The position numbers were made by a program, and so were the translations under genes. The notes below the pieces were generated by a model. That model was not told the DNA's origin, ran no database searches, and saw only the letters and a program-made list of their open reading frames with translations. From Gammaproteobacteria bacterium (GTDB lineage Bacteria > Pseudomonadota > Gammaproteobacteria > JAJFKO01): DNA of 48,470 nucleotides. Positions 1 through 7,170 of the stretch are shown here, one piece after another. Numbering within the stretch: the stretch's first letter is position 1; each line of letters starts with the position of its first letter. The DNA lies in NCBI GenBank assembly GCA_028284465.1, contig JANQRR010000043.1, forward strand, positions 1 to 48,470, read 5' to 3'.

Positions 1-99
1 AGTTGGAAAGTGATAAATGGACTTACTTCCGACATGCAGGAACTATTGCTGATTTTGCCCTCAATCAATTTCATGGAATGAATTCGCATATAGCTATTG
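1..99. repeat. terminal direct repeat, left copy
   Basis: These 99 bases are identical to 48372-48470. A gene reads in frame through the join, so the repeat marks circle closure in the assembly (or less likely a short true terminal repeat). The unique circular length is 48,371 bp. Confidence 0.97.
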
Positions 100-584
100 T
101 AGGGCATAAGACTGTGTATGAAAAGCGTGGTGAGAATGCAGAAGGTAAGACTGTGATTGAATCACAACATACGCAGCCAATTAGCGTTAGTGGGCCGCAT
201 GCTATGAAATTGGCAGGTCTGTTTGATCATGTTTTATTGTTTGGAGTGAATTTGCTGGGCGATGTACAGATTGATCTGCGAGCATCTGCGGCTCAAGATG
301 GTGGAAGTAGATCAATGAAACCTCAACTATATAATTTTAACAATCTAAAATTCGAAGATATTCTAAAAGCGAGTCATATAAATCCAATTATTGACCTACC
401 TCAAGATGCGTTTATTTTTTATCCTCCAGGTGAAGTGAATAAACATGTGGAAGAGAATAAGAAGTTTACTTTAGGCGGAGGTAAAAAATCTGTGCCAGGT
501 AATACGGGTGAGATAGTACCTGTAAAATCTGGCACAAATCAATCACCACTATCCATAATCAATATAGGAAATAAAAATGGCTGA
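1..584 (+). CDS. Sak4-like recombination ATPase, C-terminal part (gene split by the contig ends)
   Basis: This open frame has no real start at position 3. It continues in frame from the gene starting at 47903, because 1-99 equals 48372-48470. Joined, 469 plus 584 nt give a 350-residue protein. The N-terminal half (47903-48371) carries the P-loop and a Walker B-like strand. This half holds the rest of the RecA-like core and a lysine-, asparagine- and glycine-rich tail of about 40 residues. Sak4-type proteins are phage single-strand annealing ATPases. The RecB-like nuclease upstream (45983) and the DUF669-like protein downstream (827) fit a recombination cassette. The stop overlaps the next start by 8 bases. 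Confidence 0.75.
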   Translation, partial: LESDKWTYFRHAGTIADFALNQFHGMNSHIAIVGHKTVYEKRGENAEGKTVIESQHTQPISVSGPHAMKLAGLFDHVLLFGVNLLGDVQIDLRASAAQDGGSRSMKPQLYNFNNLKFEDILKASHINPIIDLPQDAFIFYPPGEVNKHVEENKKFTLGGGKKSVPGNTGEIVPVKSGTNQSPLSIINIGNKNG

Positions 585-753
585 TGATGAAAATAAGTCA
601 ATGACCGTTCGTGATCTGATCGTGATGCTAACAAAACGATGCAATATGGATGCGGATGTTCATATCTCTTTTATGGGAAGTGATTCGCTACCTGTAACTG
701 ATGTTGATGAAGAGGATGAAGGAGCTGTAATTATCAGACACCAGATCGAGTAG
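577..753 (+). CDS. small acidic phage protein (58 aa)
   Basis: The ORF runs from ATG at 577 to TAG at 753 and overlaps the end of the ATPase gene by 8 bases. Its N-terminus contains a helix-like stretch with TVRDLIVMLTK. The C-terminus is acidic, with VDEEDE followed by a short beta-like end. Small proteins with this layout (short helix, then a strand and an acidic turn) are common in phage replication arms. I do not recognise a function. It is placed between the recombination ATPase and the DUF669-like gene and is probably translationally coupled. Confidence 0.6.
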   Translation: MADDENKSMTVRDLIVMLTKRCNMDADVHISFMGSDSLPVTDVDEEDEGAVIIRHQIE

Positions 754-826
754 AAGCTAAGAAAGTTAAGTGAATAACGTAAATATGAAATGAAATGTAA
801 ATGAACCACAACAAAGTGAGAGAAAA

Positions 827-1351
827 ATGCCTAATGATGATATGAATACAATGATGAAGATTGGTGATGCGGAACTTTCGCTTGCTGATGTTGCACATAT
901 CAATACAGACGAAATCGATGAAAAACGGTTCGAACGAATTCCAAAAGGTTTGTATACGTTCGTTGTGAGTAAAGCTGAACTGCGAGCACTTACGAAAGAT
1001 AATGTGACGCTACCTGGAATTGTTGTACAATGTCAGGTGAAGGAAGTCCATGAACTGGCAGAACCACGAGAAGATAATGGGCAGGCAATCATCGACAATC
1101 AATCTTCTCGTCAAGAAATATTCAAAATGAATCCAAATGCGCCACATGATTGGATTGGGTATTTCAAAGCTTTTGCTTCTGACACAGGCTATCAAGGAAG
1201 CGGAAGTCTGCAGGAATTGATATCCGGATTCGTCGGTACTCAATTTTTGGCACCAGTCAAGCATGTGAATAATCCAAATGATGCAGATGAACCATATGTG
1301 AATATTGACAGGAAAAAGATTCAACCTGTTGCTATTCAATCTGCTGAGTAA
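827..1351 (+). CDS. DUF669-like protein, possible ssDNA-binding partner of Sak4
   Basis: This 174-residue protein starts at ATG 827 behind a GAGAG ribosome site. After an acidic N-terminus, residues 38-150 follow the general DUF669 pattern. There is an IPKGLYTF strand, an alternating beta region with VVQCQVKEV, a helix around WIGYFKAFASDTGY, and a final strand with VNN and YVNIDRKKIQPV. Proteins of this type often sit beside Sak4 recombinases and are thought to act as ssDNA-binding partners. Here it lies just after the Sak4-like gene. The assignment is from pattern and context only. Two perfect hairpins follow the stop codon. Confidence 0.5.
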   Translation: MPNDDMNTMMKIGDAELSLADVAHINTDEIDEKRFERIPKGLYTFVVSKAELRALTKDNVTLPGIVVQCQVKEVHELAEPREDNGQAIIDNQSSRQEIFKMNPNAPHDWIGYFKAFASDTGYQGSGSLQELISGFVGTQFLAPVKHVNNPNDADEPYVNIDRKKIQPVAIQSAE

Positions 1352-1356
1352 ACGAA

Positions 1357-1395
1357 TTTGCAGGTATAACTAAAGGGCTTTGGTCTACCTGCAAA
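1357..1395 (+). promoter_or_regulatory. RNA hairpin 1 of a tandem pair
   Basis: A perfect 10-bp inverted repeat has TTTGCAGGTA at 1357-1366 and TACCTGCAAA at 1386-1395, with a 19-nt loop. It starts six bases after the DUF669-like stop and abuts hairpin 2 without a gap. No U-run follows, so it is unlikely to be an intrinsic terminator. A 3'-end stabiliser or RNase processing site is possible. Confidence 0.7.
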
Positions 1396-1444
1396 CCCTG
1401 GAGGAATTGTTTTTGAGCCGTCCTTACCCGCAATTCCTCCAGGG
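1396..1444 (+). promoter_or_regulatory. RNA hairpin 2 of a tandem pair
   Basis: A perfect 14-bp inverted repeat has CCCTGGAGGAATTG at 1396-1409 and CAATTCCTCCAGGG at 1431-1444, with a 21-nt loop. The 5' arm contains a GGAGG sequence that the stem would hide. It ends 24 bases before the next gene (1469), which has its own GAGGAG ribosome site. No U-run follows. Confidence 0.75.
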
Positions 1445-1468
1445 ACTTAGTTAGAGGAGATTTATTAA

Positions 1469-1675
1469 ATGCCTTTCCCAATGGTTGAAATTGATTTATG
1501 GAATCCTGACGGTACGAAATTGGAAAAGCATATTACTATTCCTCCGCACAAATTGAAGACAAGTGTATTGCAAGATGGGAGTCTGTTCTATCTCAAAGAC
1601 CCACATAATGATAATGTATATTTTCGAGTAACTCATTTTGACATCGCAGTTGGATACCCAAAATCGAAATTTTAG
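1469..1675 (+). CDS. hypothetical protein (68 aa)
   Basis: The start at ATG 1469 follows a good GAGGAG ribosome site. The protein looks all-beta: a first strand VEIDLWNPDG, then ITIPPHKLKT, GSLFYLKDP and VYFRVTHFDI. It has no cysteine cluster, signal peptide or membrane segment. I do not recognise a family. It opens the group that leads into MazG-like and polymerase genes and lies after the tandem hairpins. Confidence 0.6.
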   Translation: MPFPMVEIDLWNPDGTKLEKHITIPPHKLKTSVLQDGSLFYLKDPHNDNVYFRVTHFDIAVGYPKSKF

Positions 1676-1686
1676 GAGCACAAACA

Positions 1687-1959
1687 ATGGAAATGATTAC
1701 AAAAGAAATGGTAGTTGAACAATTAGAGTTAGGAAACTGCATGTTTACATATTTTCATTGTAGTCGTTGTGATAGCCCAATATTATGGAATATCTTAACT
1801 CCGGAACTAGTTGAATTGAGTCTGCCTTGTAAAAAAATGCTATGTTCGATTTCAGTCAACAGAACTATGGATGAATTTTTGAACTTTTTTAATTCAAGAA
1901 CTGATATAGCACGCGGCGCTATGTGGAAACGATTTGTAGATGAGGAATTACCAGAATGA
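1687..1959 (+). CDS. hypothetical protein with CxxC motif (90 aa)
   Basis: ATG 1687 has an AGGAG site eight bases upstream. There is a CSRC pair near residue 25 and a second CKKMLC pair near residues 49-54. These could together bind one zinc ion, although the second pair has four residues between the cysteines. The C-terminus is helical. The stop overlaps the MazG-like start in an ATGA arrangement, so the genes are likely co-translated. Function unknown. Confidence 0.6.
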   Translation: MEMITKEMVVEQLELGNCMFTYFHCSRCDSPILWNILTPELVELSLPCKKMLCSISVNRTMDEFLNFFNSRTDIARGAMWKRFVDEELPE

Positions 1960-2528
1960 ACTATAAAGAAAATCAAACAACTCTTAACGCTTGGGCTGAT
2001 GATACATTTGGAAAACTAACTCATATCGATCCTTTAATGGAACGGTTTCATGATGAAGTTGATGAACTTCAAACTGCGGTTCATTTTGACCCACCAGAGA
2101 AGATTGTGGAAGAAGCTGCCGATTGTGTAATGATGCTGTATAGGATTGCAGGTTATTATGGTTTAGATATTCATGAAGCTATTGATAAGAAGATGGTGGT
2201 TAATCGCGAAAAGGAGTGGGTACGCGATGGGTTTGGTAATGGGAAGCATGTGAAAGATGTTAAGATAGAGAAAATATTTAATTATTTAATTTGTGGATCG
2301 ATGGATTTGTGTAGAAATATAGCGATGGCAAATTTAAAATGGAAGCCAATTAATCTTGGTGCAATTAATGAAAAAGGGGATGCAATTAAGTATATTACAA
2401 ACGTTGACGAGTTGCGCGGAATTAAGAATGTTAATATATATGTTGGATTAAGTGTTCATTTCAAAGATATAGAAAAATTAAATTTACTTGCTGATGCAAA
2501 TAATTGGAAACTTATAAACTTATCATGA
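1956..2528 (+). CDS. MazG-like nucleotide pyrophosphohydrolase with an extra C-terminal domain
   Basis: Residues 1-95 form an all-alpha MazG/dUTPase-superfamily domain. The metal-binding ExxE pair is E34/E37 in FHDEVDEL and the ExxD pair is E53/D56 in VEEAADCVMM. Such enzymes hydrolyse (d)NTPs to monophosphates, and in phages they tune the nucleotide pool or ppGpp. Residues about 103-190 are an unrelated alpha/beta region with no motif I recognise, and this stretch is especially AT-rich. The gene overlaps the DNA polymerase start by four bases (ATGA), consistent with a role in supplying replication. Confidence 0.75.
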   Translation: MNYKENQTTLNAWADDTFGKLTHIDPLMERFHDEVDELQTAVHFDPPEKIVEEAADCVMMLYRIAGYYGLDIHEAIDKKMVVNREKEWVRDGFGNGKHVKDVKIEKIFNYLICGSMDLCRNIAMANLKWKPINLGAINEKGDAIKYITNVDELRGIKNVNIYVGLSVHFKDIEKLNLLADANNWKLINLS

Positions 2529-5083
2529 GCGATATTCTCTGGCTACATAAGAAATCTTTCTCTCAAGCTCAAATGTGGATGGTCACAGAAGCTTGTAAGC
2601 AATCGAAGTTGGACATTGCGCAGATTGCGTTCCACAGTATCGAACAGTATGTACCTGGAATGTATGTTAAAAAAGCTAAGACAAAGAATAAGTGGATTAT
2701 TAATGAAGCTAAGCGTAGTGCATTTTTCACTAGGTTAGATTTTTATATCAAGAATGTTCGGCCAAAGATTATCGTAATAAACGATGTTCCGACATTAGAA
2801 TTTATTACCGGCTACAACAGTCTTGATCTATGCCGCGGTAGTGTTTATATGTATAAAGATATTCCTTGCATAGTGGTTGATGATATACTTAAGACTAAGA
2901 ATGTTAAATACTATTCTTGGGTTGTTGGGCAGGATTTAGGTAAAATTCGTAGATGGCTGGCAAATGAGAAAAGAGCAGAACCGAAATTTGATTATGTAGT
3001 TTGTGATGATTATGATTCATTGTCAGCGCTTATGGATTTAACGTATAATGAATCAATATTGATAGCAACAGATATTGAAACATCTCATAATTTTATCACA
3101 TGTATTGGTTATTCTTTATTACTAGTTGATGGTAGGATTATTAACTACGTAGTGCCATTTGTTGATCCTACAGAAGAAGATGGATGTTATTGGAAAACTG
3201 AGGAATTAGAAATACGAGCTTGGCAAACTGTACGGCAAGTTAATTCTTGCCAAGCATTCAAAACAATGCAGAACGGGCAGTATGATTCAGCTTATTTTAT
3301 AAAGTTCCACATACCTACAAAAAATTACCTATTCGATTCTCTGCATCTTATCCATTCAATCTGGCCAGAAATTCCTAAGAAATTGAATTTTATCAGTAGC
3401 TTAGTTATGGATCATTGCCAATATTGGAAAGATGAGAGTAAAGGTGATAAGGATAAGCAGAACAAGAATGAAACTGTCCCGCAAACAAAAGAAGGTTTAC
3501 AACGATATTGGCGTTACAATGCTCTTGATTGCTGGCACACTCTTATCGATACTTGTTTTCTCCTTCGGTTTATATCTAAGCCACCTCTTGATTGGGCACG
3601 TAGTAATTATGCTACAGAATTTTCCTTACAAGTAGGCCCAGCATTGGCAGGTTCTATGCGCGGCTTGTTGGTGAATAAAGATAGACAACGGCATAAGCGA
3701 AATGTCGCACAAAAAGAAGCTAATCAAATGCTTCATGATTTGCGCATTATGTGTGATGATGATGAGTTTAACCCCAATTCTCCGGGTCAAGTTAAATCAC
3801 TTATCTATGACGTGCTAGGGGCTAAACCTGTTAAACAAAAAGGTAGAAAGAAAGGCCCTGAAAAAGGTACCGGTGAAAAAATTTTAGAGAACATCCGAAA
3901 CACACAACATCCTATATTTGGAATGTATATTGATAAGATATTAGGTAGCAAGAAGCCTATGAATAATATAACAAAATATGGTCCCTCCTATAAAGGTGAA
4001 GATGGTAAATGGAAAGGTTTGTATTTGTTGAATAATCGGTGGATGTATTCTCTATCTGCAGCCGGTACTGAAACTGGCAGATTTAGTAGTAAAGGGCATC
4101 ATTACTGGGTGGGCAATCAGGTGCAAAATGTACCACCAGAAATTAGAGACCAAGTAGTTGCTGATAAAGGATACTTCTTTTTCGAAGCAGATTATTCGCA
4201 GAGTGATGCTTATTATGTGGCACATGAAGCGGAAGATTTGAAGTATATAGAAACGATGTTGTCAGGTATGCGAGGTGAGAAAGACACCCACTGCATGCAT
4301 GCTGAATTCTTTTTTAAGAAACCATACGATGAGATTTATGAAGGGTATAAGGCTAAGGAGGATTGGGTTGTCCATTCTACAAAAGGTGTGCGGCAAAATA
4401 CCAAAAGAATTGTACATGGAGCAAACTTCCAAATGGCAGGATTTACACTGTATCTGCAGATTATGGGACATGATGCAACCGTTGAATCGGCAAAAGCACT
4501 TGGTTTTAAAGATGCACATACTTGGCCGCAAGCGAGACTAGTTAATTTCTGTCAAGAATTATTGGATGCTTATCATGTTCTTTACCCCGGTTTACGACCT
4601 TGGTTCCAGCGGTCACTTGAAGAAGCCATCAAAAGTGGCAACAAAGCAACGTGTGCATTTGGTAAGACGAGATTATTTTTTGGAAATATGGCAACAGATA
4701 AAAATATCCAACGAGAACTTTCTGCCTTTTTTGGCCAAGGTGGAACAGCAGGAGCAATTAACAAAACCCTCAACGATTATTATTATCGATCAGATTTGGA
4801 AAAAAAAGGAGTTATGTTTCAAACACAAACTCATGATAGCATCTTATGGCAAGTGCCGATTAGTGATGCGCATTTAGCAAGAAATTTGTTGACTTTAATG
4901 AAACAACCGTGTATAATAAAAGGACGAAGTTTTGAAGTCCCAATCGATGCGAAATGTGGGTTTAGCTGGGGTGATAGATGTATGATTGGATATGATGAAT
5001 TTCTTCCTGATGAAAAACTTGTGAATAAAATGATTGCTAATGAGAATAAATGGGAAAGAGATAATTATGCCAAAGCCGCTTGA
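2525..5083 (+). CDS. polA: family A DNA polymerase with 3'-5' exonuclease
   Basis: This is an 852-residue replicative polymerase. The start chosen is ATG 2525, which overlaps the MazG-like stop. An in-frame TTG at 2504 is less likely. The exonuclease motifs are D183/E185 in TDIETS, D254 in NGQYDS, and Y331/D335 in YNALD. The polymerase motifs are motif A with D556 in ADYSQSD, motif B with R623 and K627 in RQNTKRIVHG, and motif C with H770/D771 in THDS. All catalytic residues are present. The first 150 or so residues are an additional alpha/beta domain before the exonuclease. It should copy the phage genome with the helicases encoded nearby. Confidence 0.95.
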   Translation: MSDILWLHKKSFSQAQMWMVTEACKQSKLDIAQIAFHSIEQYVPGMYVKKAKTKNKWIINEAKRSAFFTRLDFYIKNVRPKIIVINDVPTLEFITGYNSLDLCRGSVYMYKDIPCIVVDDILKTKNVKYYSWVVGQDLGKIRRWLANEKRAEPKFDYVVCDDYDSLSALMDLTYNESILIATDIETSHNFITCIGYSLLLVDGRIINYVVPFVDPTEEDGCYWKTEELEIRAWQTVRQVNSCQAFKTMQNGQYDSAYFIKFHIPTKNYLFDSLHLIHSIWPEIPKKLNFISSLVMDHCQYWKDESKGDKDKQNKNETVPQTKEGLQRYWRYNALDCWHTLIDTCFLLRFISKPPLDWARSNYATEFSLQVGPALAGSMRGLLVNKDRQRHKRNVAQKEANQMLHDLRIMCDDDEFNPNSPGQVKSLIYDVLGAKPVKQKGRKKGPEKGTGEKILENIRNTQHPIFGMYIDKILGSKKPMNNITKYGPSYKGEDGKWKGLYLLNNRWMYSLSAAGTETGRFSSKGHHYWVGNQVQNVPPEIRDQVVADKGYFFFEADYSQSDAYYVAHEAEDLKYIETMLSGMRGEKDTHCMHAEFFFKKPYDEIYEGYKAKEDWVVHSTKGVRQNTKRIVHGANFQMAGFTLYLQIMGHDATVESAKALGFKDAHTWPQARLVNFCQELLDAYHVLYPGLRPWFQRSLEEAIKSGNKATCAFGKTRLFFGNMATDKNIQRELSAFFGQGGTAGAINKTLNDYYYRSDLEKKGVMFQTQTHDSILWQVPISDAHLARNLLTLMKQPCIIKGRSFEVPIDAKCGFSWGDRCMIGYDEFLPDEKLVNKMIANENKWERDNYAKAA

Positions 5084-5426
5084 TTTGTTTCCACTAGGGG
5101 AGTATGGTGTTAATGTTATTATGCGGACACAAAATGGTGAATTTATTGGGTTTCCTAAAGTTAATTATCGGATAAGTTTGCCAAATGAGTATAGTATATT
5201 TCTCACAGATATAGCTCCTAAGTTTTACATTGTAAATCCTTCTGAGTTTATAATTGTAGAAATTGGTTTAGCTAGACAGAAGTTTAGAAACAGTGATGTG
5301 ATGACGTTGAGATTTTCTATGAAAGATTTTGATATAAAGAATTATTATAAACTGGGAGATAGCTATAGTTATTCATTAAAACTGTTCCCTAACGGGAGAT
5401 ACGAGGACCTATCAAAGGTCGAATAA
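5067..5426 (+). CDS. hypothetical protein (119 aa)
   Basis: ATG 5067 lies behind a GGGAAAGAG site inside the end of the polymerase gene (17-base overlap). An in-frame earlier start at 5034 lacks a comparable site. The protein has many aromatic and beta-strand-like residues (YRISLPNEYSIFL, FIIVEIGLAR, SYSYSLKLFPNGRY). No known motif is visible. Its place after the polymerase suggests a replication-arm accessory, but no function can be given. Confidence 0.6.
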   Translation: MPKPLDLFPLGEYGVNVIMRTQNGEFIGFPKVNYRISLPNEYSIFLTDIAPKFYIVNPSEFIIVEIGLARQKFRNSDVMTLRFSMKDFDIKNYYKLGDSYSYSLKLFPNGRYEDLSKVE

Positions 5427-5444
5427 TAAAACGAGGAAATAGAT

Positions 5445-5705
5445 ATGGCAGACGTATTAGGTGGCACATTTGGTGGATATGCTGATGTCACAGAGGTTGT
5501 TACGGCCGTCGCACAAACAGCGATTCTTGCAGAGATTGATAAGCTTGCTGCGCTTATTCCTACTGCGGGTGTTGTAGCGATCGGTAGTTCAGGAACAAGT
5601 GAAGCGCATCCTGATTTCGATCAAATCTTCCCTCATACAGCAAGTAAAATTCAGGCAGAAATTGTAGCATTGAAAGCTGCAATTGACGCAGCTCCGACTT
5701 CGTAA
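5445..5705 (+). CDS. alanine-rich small protein (86 aa)
   Basis: A clear CGAGGAAA site precedes ATG 5445. The protein is rich in Ala, Ile, Val and Thr. A helix carries AQTAILAEIDKLAALIP, then a Gly/Ser linker (AIGSSGTSEAHPDF), then a second helix (KIQAEIVALKAAIDAAP). It looks like a small oligomerising or coiled-coil protein. Its richer codons stand out from the AT-rich neighbours. A 12-bp hairpin follows the stop. No family recognised. Confidence 0.6.
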   Translation: MADVLGGTFGGYADVTEVVTAVAQTAILAEIDKLAALIPTAGVVAIGSSGTSEAHPDFDQIFPHTASKIQAEIVALKAAIDAAPTS

Positions 5706-5720
5706 GATATAGGAGCTATT

Positions 5721-5775
5721 TGTGGGCGAGTATTTTCCGCGCTTGGTTGGTTGGTGCTTCTCGTACTCGCCCACA
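5721..5775 (+). promoter_or_regulatory. RNA hairpin with GGUUGGUUGGUG loop
   Basis: TGTGGGCGAGTA at 5721-5732 pairs perfectly with TACTCGCCCACA at 5764-5775 (12 bp). The 31-nt loop contains GGTTGGTTGGT at 5745-5755. That run is exactly complementary to ACCAACCAACC at 37330-37340, itself in the loop of a leader hairpin. No U-run follows, so termination is not expected. It lies between the alanine-rich gene and the next ribosome site. Confidence 0.7.
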
Positions 5776-5804
5776 TTTAATTGATTATTTTGGGGAGGAT
5801 TATT

Positions 5805-5987
5805 ATGGTAGAAAAATCAGAAGCTTATAAGAAAGGGACTGCGTATTACGAACAAGAACAAGGCTATCTAGCCGGGATGGCAGAAGCTCCAGATGAACCT
5901 GAGTATGACGAAGATAGTTTTGAAATGATGGATTTTAACGATGGATATATGGATGCTAAATTTGAAAGTGATAGAGAAAACCCATGA
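5805..5987 (+). CDS. small acidic protein (60 aa)
   Basis: The start at ATG 5805 is set by a strong GGGGAGGA site at 5792-5799; an upstream in-frame TTG at 5781 is not favoured. The protein is tyrosine-rich and acidic (EPEYDEDSFEMMDF) with a repeated helix pattern of YKKGTAYYEQ and FNDGYMDAK. The stop overlaps the next gene. Unknown function. An inhibitor or DNA-mimic role is only a possibility given the acidity. Confidence 0.6.
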   Translation: MVEKSEAYKKGTAYYEQEQGYLAGMAEAPDEPEYDEDSFEMMDFNDGYMDAKFESDRENP

Positions 5988-6595
5988 AACAAGTTGATAT
6001 TTTAGGCCGCGGATTTTCAGCTAGATCATATGAACCATCTGGCGGAGATGTATTCACTATCAATGCTATGCAATTTGGATATGCGAAAAAGTTCGAACAG
6101 CAACCCACTAAAGCTTTTTGGATGGATCATTGGGAGGATATAGCATCTTATGCGCCAGGTTGGTGGGAATATTTATGTAAACAGAAATCACCAATAATCA
6201 ATCCAGCAAAACATCTTGACCATAATTGGATTATTGAATATCCTATTAAAGAATATATCACACATTTACTTTTCAAATTTCCTATGATTAAGTTTGAGTA
6301 TATAAACAACACAACTGCATACGCGATGGTTGCCGCGATATGTGGTGATTATGACATAATTCACTTGCATGGAATTGATTTTTCAACAGATAATTTAAAA
6401 CGTGAAGGTGAGCGAGCTTGTACTGAATATTGGATTGCTATCGCTCATGCTATGGATATTTGCGTAATTGTTAATGAGGAAAGTCATTTATTAGATACAT
6501 CTCCAGGCAATCGAGAACCTGGAACTAAATGGCCACTTTATGGTTATAAAGTGCAGCCTGACATTGATCAAATAATTGCGGGAGAGCTGGAATGA
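5984..6595 (+). CDS. conserved-looking phage protein of unknown function (203 aa)
   Basis: The protein starts with a strand-loop KQVDILGRGFSA. Near residue 125 it has DIIHLHGIDFST followed by REGERACTEYWIAIAH and a strand ICVIVNEESHLLDTS. This resembles a Rossmann-like alpha/beta fold seen in uncharacterised phage proteins near nucleotide-metabolism genes. I cannot name an enzyme. ATGA overlaps on both sides place it in one translational unit with the dNMP kinase that follows. Confidence 0.6.
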   Translation: MKQVDILGRGFSARSYEPSGGDVFTINAMQFGYAKKFEQQPTKAFWMDHWEDIASYAPGWWEYLCKQKSPIINPAKHLDHNWIIEYPIKEYITHLLFKFPMIKFEYINNTTAYAMVAAICGDYDIIHLHGIDFSTDNLKREGERACTEYWIAIAHAMDICVIVNEESHLLDTSPGNREPGTKWPLYGYKVQPDIDQIIAGELE

Positions 6596-7167
6596 ATAAG
6601 GTTGTGTTTTTAAATGGTCCGCCGCGCTGTGGAAAGGATACTATTGCAAACTGGTTTGCGGCTAAACATGGGTTTAAGCATACCAAGATGGCAACAGCTT
6701 TGAAAACGGCGACGAATCATTTGATCGGGTTTTCTAAAGCTGAATCCGAAGCTTGGGATAAAGTGAAAGATGAAAAGTCTGATTTATTTTTTGGGGTATC
6801 TCCGCGAGAATTTTATATCAAATTAAGTGAAGAATTTATGAAACCAAATTTTGGTCGAGAAGTTTTTGGCCATATATGGTGCCGAGAAAATATAGCGCAT
6901 AGTTTAATTCATTCTGAAAATAGTAATGTATATATCGTATCTGACTGTGGATTTATTGAAGAGATGCGACCTATAATTAAAAATATAAAACCCGAAAATT
7001 GTATCCTTATTCATGTCTGTAGAGATGGCTGTACATTTAATAATGACAGTAGAAGTTATATTGTAAATCCAGATATAGAAACACTAACTATAACCAATGT
7101 TGAAGATGCTGTGGGGTTTGCAGTTACTGATATAGAGAATCAATTGAAACAACGAAATATTATTTAA
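6592..7167 (+). CDS. deoxynucleoside monophosphate kinase-like P-loop protein
   Basis: This 191-residue protein opens with a P-loop, GPPRCGKDT at residues 9-17 (K15). A helix and a central strand VYIVSDCGFIEE near residue 115 follow, giving the D and acidic residues expected at the second active-site strand. The layout matches phage T4 gp1-like dNMP kinases, which phosphorylate dNMPs to dNDPs for DNA synthesis. It is tightly packed between two other genes after the polymerase. The substrate cannot be read from the sequence. Confidence 0.75.
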   Translation: MNKVVFLNGPPRCGKDTIANWFAAKHGFKHTKMATALKTATNHLIGFSKAESEAWDKVKDEKSDLFFGVSPREFYIKLSEEFMKPNFGREVFGHIWCRENIAHSLIHSENSNVYIVSDCGFIEEMRPIIKNIKPENCILIHVCRDGCTFNNDSRSYIVNPDIETLTITNVEDAVGFAVTDIENQLKQRNII

Positions 7168-7170
7168 TGC

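Noticed and set aside
1..99. Physical direct terminal repeats of the virion DNA
   Set aside because: The 99-base length equals a common assembly k-mer and a gene reads straight through, so an assembly overlap is more likely.
1010..1339. 109-aa antisense ORF
   Set aside because: It lies wholly opposite the DUF669-like gene, has no ribosome site and reads as an antisense shadow.
1357..1444. Tandem hairpins as intrinsic terminators
   Set aside because: Neither hairpin is followed by a U-run, and the genes on both sides face the same way.
5733..5763. G-quadruplex in the hairpin loop
   Set aside because: Only three GG runs are next to each other, and the loop is better explained as single-stranded and available for pairing.
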